Below are positions 55,680-64,000 of a stretch of 64,000 nt of DNA, piece after piece. Position 1 is the stretch's first letter, and each line of letters opens with the position of its first letter. The notes under the pieces were generated by a model. That model did no database searches. It saw nothing but the letters and a program-made list of their open reading frames with translations, and was not told where the DNA came from. Source of the stretch: Liopterus haemorrhoidalis (taxonomy: Eukaryota; Arthropoda; Insecta; Coleoptera; Dytiscidae); assembly GCA_963971575.1 (NCBI GenBank), contig OZ020611.1:225238260-225302259 (forward strand), read 5' to 3'. A program made the position numbers and the translations under genes.

Positions 55680-57451
55680 ATAGTTGAAGGTAATGGGATT
55701 CGGACCAGTCAGAAAATAAAAACAAATTTATTAACTTCGCTAACGTTTCGATTTTTATTTTAAATCTTCATCAGAGCTACAAAGATATATAGAAAAATAC
55801 AATTATTAAATCGGTAAGTTTACATGTATAAAATTATGATAGTATTCAAATTTAACAAGTCAAGTAGTTAAAATAAGCATTACAAAATTGTCGGAATTTA
55901 AAATATAACATAAAATAATATTAGATAATAAAACCATATCAAATATGAGTTAAAGAATAAAAAACAATGTTAAATTTACATTACCTTAGTTAATAGTCAC
56001 GAAATAAAATAACAATTGTAAAATTAATAACGAACACATCATATTGTCTGGTTATTGAACTCAGAGATAAGCAATGAATAAGCCACGTATGAATTTGAAA
56101 AAGGGTTTGAGATTGTTGAAACCAGTAAGTAACGCTATCTATTATATGTTAGATTTAGAATTTTTTTAATATATTACAATAGATGGCGCTTATATTATCA
56201 CAGTCGGTTTTAAAGTTAACTAATTTAGGGTTCTGAATTATATGTATGCTCTCAGTAATCAACCTTTTACTGAGATTGTCTACTTTATCTAAGATTTTAG
56301 TTTGTTCAAAATTAAAATTGTGATTAGTGGTGAAGAAATGGGTACTGAGTGCCGTGTTTTCTTTTTTATTTTTAAATTTATCCTGACAGCTATTTTTATG
56401 TTGATATACTCGGTTTTTAAGATATTGTTTAGTCTGTCCAACATAACCTAAATCACATCCTCCACAAGGAATGTGATAGACTACTGACGACATTTTATTA
56501 AATTCAGTAGGTTGTTTAATTTTTGAGTGGAGTTGATTAATAGTTTTAAGATTATAGAAAGCTAGTTTTATATTATAGGGTTTAAAAAGTTTGGCAATTT
56601 TAAATGAAATATTTTTGATATGTGGGAATTTTAAATACGAACAATCAGTGTTGATATCTGGAAGTGAATTATGATTGGTGGGATTATTAGGATTGTTATA
56701 AAAAATTCTATTAATGATATTTCTAGGGTAGTTATGAATAATTAGATAGTCAGTGGCTTTTTTAAAATTTTACCTATGGAATTTAGGGTCACTCAAACTG
56801 AGTATTTTATGTTTACATGATTTTATAATGGCAATTTTTTGTTTATATGGATGTTCTGATAAGAAATTTAAAGTACGTCCTGAACTTGAGGGTTTGGTAT
56901 ACATATTAGTAGATAAGGTGCCATTAGAATTACGTATTAATAGAATGTCGAGAAAAGGGATAGTTTTATCATTTTCAGTTTCTATAGTAAATTGTAATTT
57001 GTTGTGATAAGAGTTAAAAATAGAAAGTGTTGTATCTACTTGATCTGAAGGTATGGCTAAAATAGTATCATCTACATAATATTGAATGAATGGTAAATGA
57101 AAAGGTAATTTTTTAATGACGGTATTAATGAGTTTTTTAATTTACCACTAAATTAGCTAATACAGGTGATGAAGGAGCACCCATTGCTGTACCGAACAAT
57201 TGTTGGTAGTATTTATTATTGAATACGAAATAACCACTATCAAACAGATATTTTATAATAGTGATAAATGAATCATAAGATAGGTTAGTATATGCTGAAA
57301 TAGTATCCCATTCTTTATTTCAAACATCGTGTATTTTTCTATATATCTTTGTAGCTCTGATGAAGATTTAAAATAAAAATCGAAACGTTAGCGAAGTTAA
57401 TAAATTTGTTTTTATTTTCTGACTGGTCCGAATCCCAATACCTTCAACTAT
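55680..57451 (-). mobile_element. Penelope-like element 2 with inverted terminal repeats
   Basis: The terminal copies 55680-55801 and 57330-57451 (TAGTTGAAGGTAATGGGATT, GCTAACGTTTCGATTTTTAT) are in inverted orientation. Between them the minus strand carries a Penelope reverse transcriptase and GIY-YIG domain. The layout equals that of element 1, although the terminal sequence differs. Confidence 0.88.
56155..57320 (-). pseudogene. Penelope-like reverse transcriptase and GIY-YIG nuclease
   Basis: From the right, the minus strand shows QQLFGTAMGAPSSPVLANLV, the diagnostic Penelope motif. Next come YVDDTILAIPSDQVDTTLSI (catalytic aspartates), NDKTIPFLDILLIRN, STNMYTKPSSSGRTLNFLSE and, after frame changes, the nuclease domain in 56155-56493 (YHIPCGGCDLGYVGQTKQYL, STHFFTTNHN, LSKRLITESIHII). 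Frame breaks at about 57140 and 56770 prevent function. The N-terminal part before the LFGTAMG motif is missing. Confidence 0.88.
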
Positions 57452-57851
57452 AAGTACAATTTCATCTTATAAAATACGTAACTGAAAGACATGAGCAGAG
57501 GAAAATACTTTTCTGAAATATTTTAGTTCAACTAACCAAAATAACCATATCAGCCGATTAAAACACTTAATATATAAATAATCAACAATTGATTACTTGT
57601 TGGCCATCTTATGTTGTCATGGTAGCAAGTAACCAGTCAAGGGTCATACGTACCAGTCAAATATTGATTGTTGAGTTAACGTGAAGTTTAAGATGATTTA
57701 AAATGAATAAATGATTCTTTACTTCTCAAATTATAGCCTAAATTTGTGAAGTAAATAATCATTTATTAATTTTACCTAATACATTATGGACACTGGTCTG
57801 CCATCTTGTGTGGAATTTTAGTACTAAATGTCAAAATGGTGGAAGATTATT
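57452..57851. other. Unassigned stretch with a small palindrome
   Basis: AATAAATGATTCTTTACTTC and GAAGTAAATAATCATTTATT form a hairpin at 57703-57770. No genes. Confidence 0.4.
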
Positions 57852-58097
57852 AATTGAAGGGTTCGGGAGTAAAACTATCAATTTTATCTATTGTAGTAAT
57901 TCAATTTTAAGTTTTATTGATGTATTGATATTGATACATTTATATATATTATAAATTATTTATTCAATATTATTAACTACGCTGGACATAAATAAGACAG
58001 AAGAATAATAGCGGGTTTACTTTACATGTTTTACATGCTTTTAGTAAAGAAACACCAGTTTTGTTACTTAACATATTTTACTCCCGAACCCTTCAAT
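57852..58097. repeat. Foldback MITE-like element
   Basis: Perfect 22-bp inverted ends (AATTGAAGGGTTCGGGAGTA and complement) enclose about 200 bp of AT-rich noncoding DNA. The symmetric AATT flank hides the exact duplication. Confidence 0.7.
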
Positions 58098-58437
58098 TAT
58101 AGCACAGTTTTCTCGAATTTTTATTAATATGTTTGGTGTTTGAAAAAATGTACTGTTCTGGTACCTCAAACTTATAAAGAACAAAATTATTAGCAATGAA
58201 AAATACATCAATCTCGCATAACAGATATAATTATCAGTACAATTTATATAAAGCGATTTTCTACCTTAAAAACATCTGTATCAATTTCCCCTATTGAGTT
58301 CGAAATCTGTTCAATATCGGTTTACGGTTGGTTCGATATTAATTGAGTCCTTAATGAGGGAAATGTAATAACGATACAGCGAGGCATGCACCGCAATCTG
58401 CATTTGTACTGACTCAGATTTGCTGGTTCGGTTTCAG

Positions 58438-58556
58438 CTCCCGGAGAATATGATGTTACGGAGGTATCCTGCAAGCACACTGGCCAGTATTTCAACATCT
58501 CTCCGAGATTCAGTCAGAAGGAGGTTGATTTTGTTCCTGGTCCTGGTTATTATACG
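58438..58556 (+). CDS. SHIPPO-repeat protein, exon E
   Basis: After the acceptor TTCGGTTTCAG the exon enters in phase 1. With the T left by exon D it gives serine and SPGEYDVTEVSCKHTGQYFN. It then reads ISPRFSQKEVDFVPGPGYYT, which contains a full PGPGYY core. It ends on a complete codon before the donor GTAGGTTTTT, leaving phase 0. All 39 codons are open. The next exon was not found in the remaining 5.4 kb, so the gene continues to the right. Confidence 0.9.
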
Positions 58557-58625
58557 GTAGGTTTTTATTTTATTGGCATAAAATTTGGAACATAAAAACA
58601 GTATCTTGAGGAGAATAGTCTACGA

Positions 58626-59324
58626 CAGCGGTTTCCAAAGAGGGAGTCGCGCCCCCTGGGGTGGCGTGCAAGATTCACCAAGGGTTCGCGGGTTTATTGA
58701 AAATATGTATTTTTTTTTTACGTTTATTGTCGAATATTATGATAATTTTGAACTATTGAACAGGAAAAATTAATAGCACTTGTGATAGCTCGCTAAAAGA
58801 TCAATTCAATCCTAATAATCCGGGGAAATTCTGGATGGAAGTAAGCAAGGAATATCCCGCCTTATCATCAAAAGCTATAAAAAATCTTTTACCTTTTATG
58901 ACCTCATATATGTGCGAAACAGGATTTTCCACATTAGCTGTTATTAAAACAAAATATCGAGCACGATTAATAGTGGAAGACAAAACAAGAGTAGCTCTTT
59001 CTTCATATGAACCGCGTTTTAATCAATTATGTGCGAAGAAACTAGCCCATACTTCACATTAAAATTGATTCATTTTTATTGTATTTTGTATTATATTTAA
59101 TATTAATATAGCTTATTTTTATACAATTTTCGTGATTTATGTTGTGAGAATAAATATTTAGGAATAAGAGATATTATTTACATTACATATTGTACTACTT
59201 TTGTGATTATTATTTCAATAAAGACATTATTTACAAATTGTTTATAAATTTCCTAAATAGGGGGGCATCAGAGATGGGATTTTTTATAAAGGGGGCGTTA
59301 GTGAGCAAAGTTTGGAAACCGCTG
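58626..59324 (+). mobile_element. Non-autonomous hAT 69 bp behind exon E
   Basis: The ends CAGCGGTTTCCAAAGAGGG and the complement of CAGCGGTTTCCAAACTTTG are flanked by an exact 8-bp duplication GTCTACGA (58618-58625, 59325-59332). The 699-bp element keeps only the end of its transposase gene. Confidence 0.95.
58820..59061 (+). pseudogene. hAT transposase C-terminal domain
   Basis: The residues SKEYPALSSKAIKNLLPFMT, then SYMCETGFSTLAVIKTKYRA, VALSSYEPRFNQLCAKKLAH form the dimerisation domain of ZBED/SCAND3-type hAT transposases, complete to its natural stop at 59061. The catalytic domain is deleted. The intact reading frame suggests a fairly recent loss. Confidence 0.88.
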
Positions 59325-59332
59325 GTCTACGA

Positions 59333-59860
59333 TGTCTCAATACATAAAGTCTTTATTTATGGATTAATAATTCCACAGGTCAACAAAATATTTTTTTTTT
59401 CTCATTATAGACAAAAGCACATTTTTCTAGATCAATTTTTCATGCTGATTCCAAATATGTATTCAGTTTTGTTGTTTCACGTCAGGTTTGTGAAATACGA
59501 CCATTCTTTGGGTTTGATGAATCGTATCAAAGTACATATATTGTTGTTTTACCATATATTATGAACATTAGGGTGGTCATTATATGGCTCAAAAAAATTT
59601 TTTTTCGAAATTTTTGACCGGCACCATGTCATTTGATTTTCTATCCTAAGAAACTATTTCAGTTATTTTCACATTTTTTAATAATATTTAGGGGTCGCTA
59701 CCAAGGTTTGAATTTTAATGAAAAAAATTAAAACACTGTATTAATCACTTATTTGCATTTATTGATATAAAACATTTAGCATGCAAAATTATTTTTTAGA
59801 TTACAAATTAAGATACCTCTTAATTAAAATCATTCATAATCAGGATAGAAGGGTTGATTT
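59333..59860. other. Unassigned stretch with hAT-like edge
   Basis: TTAGGGTGGTCATTATATGG at 59568 resembles an element terminus. The long frame at 59190-59564 crosses the hAT border and has no domain, so it is not called. Confidence 0.4.
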
Positions 59861-60874
59861 TTAGGGTTTTGTAGGTATGACCAAAAAACCCTTATACCGT
59901 TATTTTGTCGTCTGTCTGTCTGTCTGTCTGTTCGGTAAAAATTGTAGCCAAACGGCTAAACCTAGAGAGTTGAAATTTGGTATGCTTATACAACTCTTTA
60001 ACCCGCACATAGGAAAAATACTAAAACATCTAAAAAACATATCCCCCTAAAAATATAAACAAATATGTGATTATCGAAAAAAAGAATTTTTTTAAAAATT
60101 CTGAGTGGGGTATCAAATGGAAGCCCTTGGTACGTGGATTAACGATAAAAAAATTATTTTTGCAAAATAAATTATTTTGATGCGATTTTTGTCAAACTTG
60201 TGCAAAAAAAGTTGTCCCACACCTGTAGCCCAGATGGTTTAAACTAAAAATCTGAAAAAATTCTAAGTAATGTACATTGGTGTGAACCGGAATAGTACAA
60301 CAGGAATTTTTGATCAGATTATGTTTTCGGAAAATAACGCATTTTTTGTGTTTTTAACTAAAATATGTTAAATATTTAATTCGCTATGTAACACAAAAGA
60401 TAAGTAAGCGTTCATAGCGTAGTGCGTAGTTCGATTTCTGTCAATTTTAATTTTTCTGTGTTTTTTTTTTGTATTTTTATTTTGTTTAAATTATTTTGTC
60501 AAAATTTTAGTTATATTTTGTTAAATGTAACATTTAATTTTTAAAAGCGTAAATTTAATAACCAGTGGGAAGTGTTCAAATAATAATTTAATTCTATGTT
60601 TGAATGTATACGAAATCAGAGGGCGGGGCTTATGATTTAAGCAACCAATGGAAGCCATAGGCGCAATTTTCAAAATCTTAATGAACCTTGATATATATAA
60701 AAAAAATAACTGCACATATTTAGAAACTTAAATAATGGTATTAGGCATTCGAATTAAAATTGATAAAAAAATATTTTGACAAAATTTGTTTTGGCATCCC
60801 AAATAATCATCATTCAGTTACTCAATACCTACAAAGCCCTGAAATGTGTGAAAATTCATACTTCACATCAATTT
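59861..60874 (+). repeat. Repeat B, copy 5 (most complete)
   Basis: It runs from TTAGGGTTTTGTAGGTATGA through AAAAAACCCTTATACCG, GTCT repeats (59909-59932), GCCAAACGGCTAAACCTAGA, a shortened tRNA-like block (60395-60440) and ACGAAATCAGAGGGCGGGGC to the right-end motif CCTACAAAGCCCTGAAATGT with TGTGAAAATTCATACTTCAC at 60870. AGGGTTTTGTAGGTAT at the left and ATACCTACAAAGCCCT at the right are inverted complements. Confidence 0.85.
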
Positions 60875-61390
60875 ATTTGTATCGGAGTATTTCTTCCTGT
60901 ACTCTTACTAACAAAAGTAAATATTGCTTTAGCTTTTCATCTGTTGTCATCAGTTTATTATATTCCTCCATTAAAGCAACACCACGCGCAGTAATATCAT
61001 TTACTACCTGCATAGAATTGACGATTTTCTTCGCAGCCTCAAAATCGGCGTCATCCTCCCAAGTTTCAACTTTTTTATGCAAAAACTGTGATGAGATACC
61101 CAGTATCTGGAAAAATCGTAAGGAGTTGCTATTCACAAAACCTTTGATGCTTTTTTCAGTGATGTGTTTGACAACAATGCTTTTACACCAGCCCTTCCGA
61201 CAAGTACCATAAATGGTTCAGTACTTTTTTCATGGCGACATTGACCATCGTTTGGTTTATACTTTGAAAGGCTGTAAGGCCCACTTTTCTCCGGTAATTG
61301 AAGTGAAGGTCCTCCTAACTCTATCATCATCTTCAACTGATTCACGGCCATCTTGAAAGTCTTTATACTATTTGCAAATCGCTTGTTCAT
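60873..61390 (-). pseudogene. Frame-broken protein of an unnamed transposon-related family
   Basis: Two minus-strand frames, 61133-61390 and 60873-61136, overlap at a frameshift. The first reads NSIKTFKMAVNQLKMMIELG and EKSGPYSLSKYKPNDGQCRH. The second reads NSNSLRFFQILGISSQFLHK and VNDITARGVALMEEYNKLMT. The xND-x-A-x-RGVxLxxxYN pattern is one I associate with a widespread, unnamed multi-copy protein family in arthropod genomes. I cannot give a superfamily. It abuts repeat B's right end, which may have truncated its C-terminus. Confidence 0.5.
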
Positions 61391-62699
61391 TCATACTTGA
61401 CTCGCCAAATGACTTCTGCAACATTTCCACTACTTTACAGCACTTGATTTAATTTTTCGCTCAAAATTTAATGGATATTCTTTGATACCTCATTGTGAAA
61501 AATAAAAAAACGCCGAAAATACAGAAACACAACTTCTTTAATTAGCTGTCAAATCTAAAATACACACCCAATATGGCTGCTAATTGAAACAGTCGTCAAA
61601 AACAGGTTAACCAACATGACAACAAAAAAGTTTATCAATCCGACAAATGTAGTGCGGGAATTTAAAAAATTGCATGAACTTTTTCATTATAGTTTCATTC
61701 TTATATGTCAGAAAGTCCAGGTCAAATTCTAATCGTTTAACTGCTCAAAAAACGCGTATTTTAATATTATTGGTTGGGGAGAGGTGTAAGACTACGAACC
61801 CCCCTCTGGATGGGCGACTAAGGGAATTTACAATCTCTTCTTATGTACCACTTTTGTATTGAGAACCCATTATTATTACCATAATATATCACAACCATAT
61901 TCAGAATTGATCAACATCATAGTGCCAACTTAGTCATAACACACATTTCTTTGAAATATCTGCCATACAACCCTGCCATTCATAAATTCCAACGCGAAGA
62001 AAAACGACTTGTCTTAAACATACTCATAGAATAAAACCTACTAATCTTATATTTTACATAAATTCCATACAAAACATAATTCACATAAAATTTTACGATC
62101 AAATAAATTTATCCTCGATAAATCTCCTTAACCCTCTTCCCCAAAGCGTCTGCAAGCAAAAACCGTACGCAAAATTTTATAGCCCCATAACAGTGGCACA
62201 AATTTAACAATAATTATAGTTAATGATACGTGCTTTAATCAAGAGTGCTATTAGAAAGTGCTGCCATCTTTGTTGAACGTATTGATGGTAGTGACATCTC
62301 TGTTTAGCGGCGGTAGTTAGTGCGTTTGACGTCTAGCTAGGATGAGTCATATGTAATGACTTTCTACGAATAGCGAAGTTTTCAAAGTGATTTGTGATTA
62401 ATTCAGATTTATGGATTTCGTAGGAAAATGTCGGGAAAATTTTATGGGGTAGGGAAAAAGTTGTTTATCAATTTGCAGGGGTTTTCTTTAGGGTTGGATT
62501 TTAGTGTTTGTATTATTGAAATGTTGAAGTTTTAGATGAATGGTTTTAAAGGGATTTTTTAAATTTGTTTTCATGGTTGGAAAAAATATTGTGGTCTGTC
62601 AGATAAAAATTATTACTACTTTCGGTAAGCAATTTACCTTCATTTCTAAATTACATATATACATATTCAATAATAAGTCTTTTTAAATAAAACAGGTAA
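61391..62699. other. Unassigned stretch
   Basis: No gene or repeat border recognised. Some TG-rich plus-strand bias around 62380-62560. Confidence 0.4.
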
Positions 62700-62995
62700 A
62701 AATTACCTGAATAGCAGGCAGGTTTCAGAGTAGGTCGATCGACAATAGACCACGTATTTACCTTGAAAATCTTTGTCGATAAAGCGTTACAAGTAAGTCA
62801 GGAACTCCTATTAGTTTCACTAGACCTAGAAAAGGCATATGACAGTGTTCCCATTGACAAACTCTGGCAAGTAATGCAAGGCATGAAAATAAGGGAATGG
62901 TTGATAAAATCCACTATGACTCTATATGAAAAAAATAACATTCAAATCAAGTCGAACAAGCATATGTCTGGTCTGGGAAAAAGTTCGTGGCGTTT
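62700..62995 (+). pseudogene. RTE-type LINE reverse-transcriptase fragment
   Basis: QAGFRVGRSTIDHVFTLKIF and LLLVSLDLEKAYDSVPIDKL, then WQVMQGMKIREWLIKS, are the N-terminal palm motifs of an RTE-clade reverse transcriptase. It stops before the catalytic YADD, where mariner-flanking sequence begins near 62995. Both ends are truncated. Confidence 0.8.
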
Positions 62996-63147
62996 TTGCC
63001 GATAGACGGCGCCAATTGCAAATAACTCAGGAAACACAGATCGCAGCGACACCACTAAGCACTCGTTGGAAAGGTGATAGTTCGAGCGTTACATTGAGTG
63101 TCTAAACATCAAAATATGTGCAGTGGTTGGAAAGTTGTTTGCGTTTC

Positions 63148-63470
63148 AAAATGGAGAAATGTAATGAAAAATTGCGTTATATTTTGCAATATTATTACGA
63201 CAAAGAAAAGAAAGAACGCTGCGCAGGCCTGTGAAAAAATGTGTGTACGGTGAAGGTACTTTATCAAAATCTGCTGCGCGGAAATGGTTCGCTCGCTTTC
63301 GTTCAGCTTATTTTAATGTAAAAGATGACTCACGCTCTGGTCGTCCAATCAGTGAAAAAGCTGCTGAAATTATTGAAAAAGTTCAGCAAGATAGGCATAT
63401 CAGCAGTGTCGATATTGGTACGGAGCTAGTTATCATGAGCCTTCTCATGACAACCTAAAGAACGAAACTC
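63148..63470 (+). pseudogene. Mariner transposase N-terminal fragment
   Basis: It begins with an ATG and NEKLRYILQYYYDKEKKERC. After a one-base frame change it continues VYGEGTLSKSAARKWFARFR and DDSRSGRPISEKAAEIIEKV, then QQDRHISSVDIGTEL. This is the double helix-turn-helix DNA-binding part of a mariner transposase. The catalytic domain is absent. Confidence 0.88.
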
Positions 63471-64000
63471 CCAGTTAATTCCGCTTAAACCAAAAAAACG
63501 CGACTATATCTCAATTATACTTCCATCAAGTTTACACAAGTTTCACAATCTTATGAGAATATGAATTAATAAAAAGGAAAATAAAATAAAACAAAAATTT
63601 AGAGAAAAATATTAATACCGTAGTAGTAAATATCTTACATAAACTGGAATATAAATATTTAAATACTAAAATTTTATAAATCCTGCAGATCTAAATTTAC
63701 AATCTAGAAGGTGTTGCTAATGGTGAATACCATTAAAACCCCCCAACATTATGGCATTAAATGAGCAGTATAGCCAACATAGTTCCATGGACGCCAACTA
63801 AAACATTAAAACATACCTAAAATATGACGTGGTAAATATTTTTAATATCTCGCCAGAGTTAAATACATATAATTTTCCACACTTTACTTCTGTTATTATG
63901 ACAGACCGTAAGCTCTCGACAACATATCGTACAATAACTCGGTGCAGTTAATTGAAGAGTAAATTACAGTTTAAACTGTAGGCTCATCTAGTTTTAAAAA
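63471..64000. other. Unassigned AT-rich end of the window
   Basis: No genes, exons or repeat ends recognised. Confidence 0.4.

Noticed and set aside
60393..60440. Separate tRNA or SINE in repeat B copy 5
   Set aside because: Present at the homologous position in other B copies, so it is part of that family rather than an independent insertion.

Overview
The window looks like AT-rich nuclear DNA from an insect. It has spliced exons with GT-AG borders, and almost everything else is layered transposable-element debris. It contains LINEs, Penelope-like elements, mariner/Tc1, hAT, PIF/Harbinger, a probable Maverick/Polinton derivative, tRNA-derived SINEs and many foldback MITEs. A short CCTAA run (the TTAGG telomere-type pentamer of many non-dipteran insects) argues weakly against a fly. 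I cannot name the order or species with confidence.

One host gene runs along the plus strand through most of the window. It is a sperm-tail PG-rich (SHIPPO-repeat, STPG/ODF3-like) protein. I can place four exons: 2217-2460, 8776-8999, 43574-43703 and 58438-58556. Their splice phases join perfectly (0 to 1, 1 to 0, 0 to 1, 1 to 0) and give 239 codons with no start or stop, so the gene continues outside the window on both sides. A small extra exon at 9095-9139 would give a shortened isoform. The introns are about 6.3, 34.6 and 14.7 kb and consist almost entirely of mobile elements.

Layout. 0-10 kb: hAT and mariner scraps, a Penelope element framed by 0.3-kb inverted repeats, a 5'-truncated LINE, a microsatellite-bearing repeat (repeat A) and a LINE with RNase H. 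10-20 kb: a hAT MITE with an exact 8-bp duplication inside hAT debris, then an onion of nested foldback elements (13.96-18.01 kb) and an RTE-type LINE broken by a related foldback. 20-31 kb: mostly unassigned DNA, a decayed mariner, repeats A and B. 31.3-32.8 kb: a nearly intact Tc1-type transposon with DD38E spacing and a single stop. 33.2-34.6 kb: repeat B carrying a SINE with an 11-bp duplication.

35.4-37.1 kb holds the most unusual item: a 1.7-kb GC-rich element with long terminal inverted repeats starting 5'-AG, a 6-bp target duplication and two convergent unknown genes, one spliced and one coding an acidic, SUMO-interaction-like and four-cysteine protein. These are Maverick/Polinton hallmarks in a miniature element. 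38-45 kb: a second hAT copy carrying a MITE, a LINE interrupted by a PIF/Harbinger element, exon 43574-43703 and a MITE carrying a SINE. 47-49 kb: a mariner-like element split by a hAT. 51-64 kb: more repeat A and B, a LINE with a 16-bp duplication, a second Penelope element with inverted ends, the last visible exon, a 699-bp hAT just behind it, and RTE and mariner fragments.

None of the transposon genes except the two in the miniature Maverick-like element looks uninterrupted. I ran no searches. Family names rest on motif recognition, and element borders on inverted repeats and duplications read by eye.
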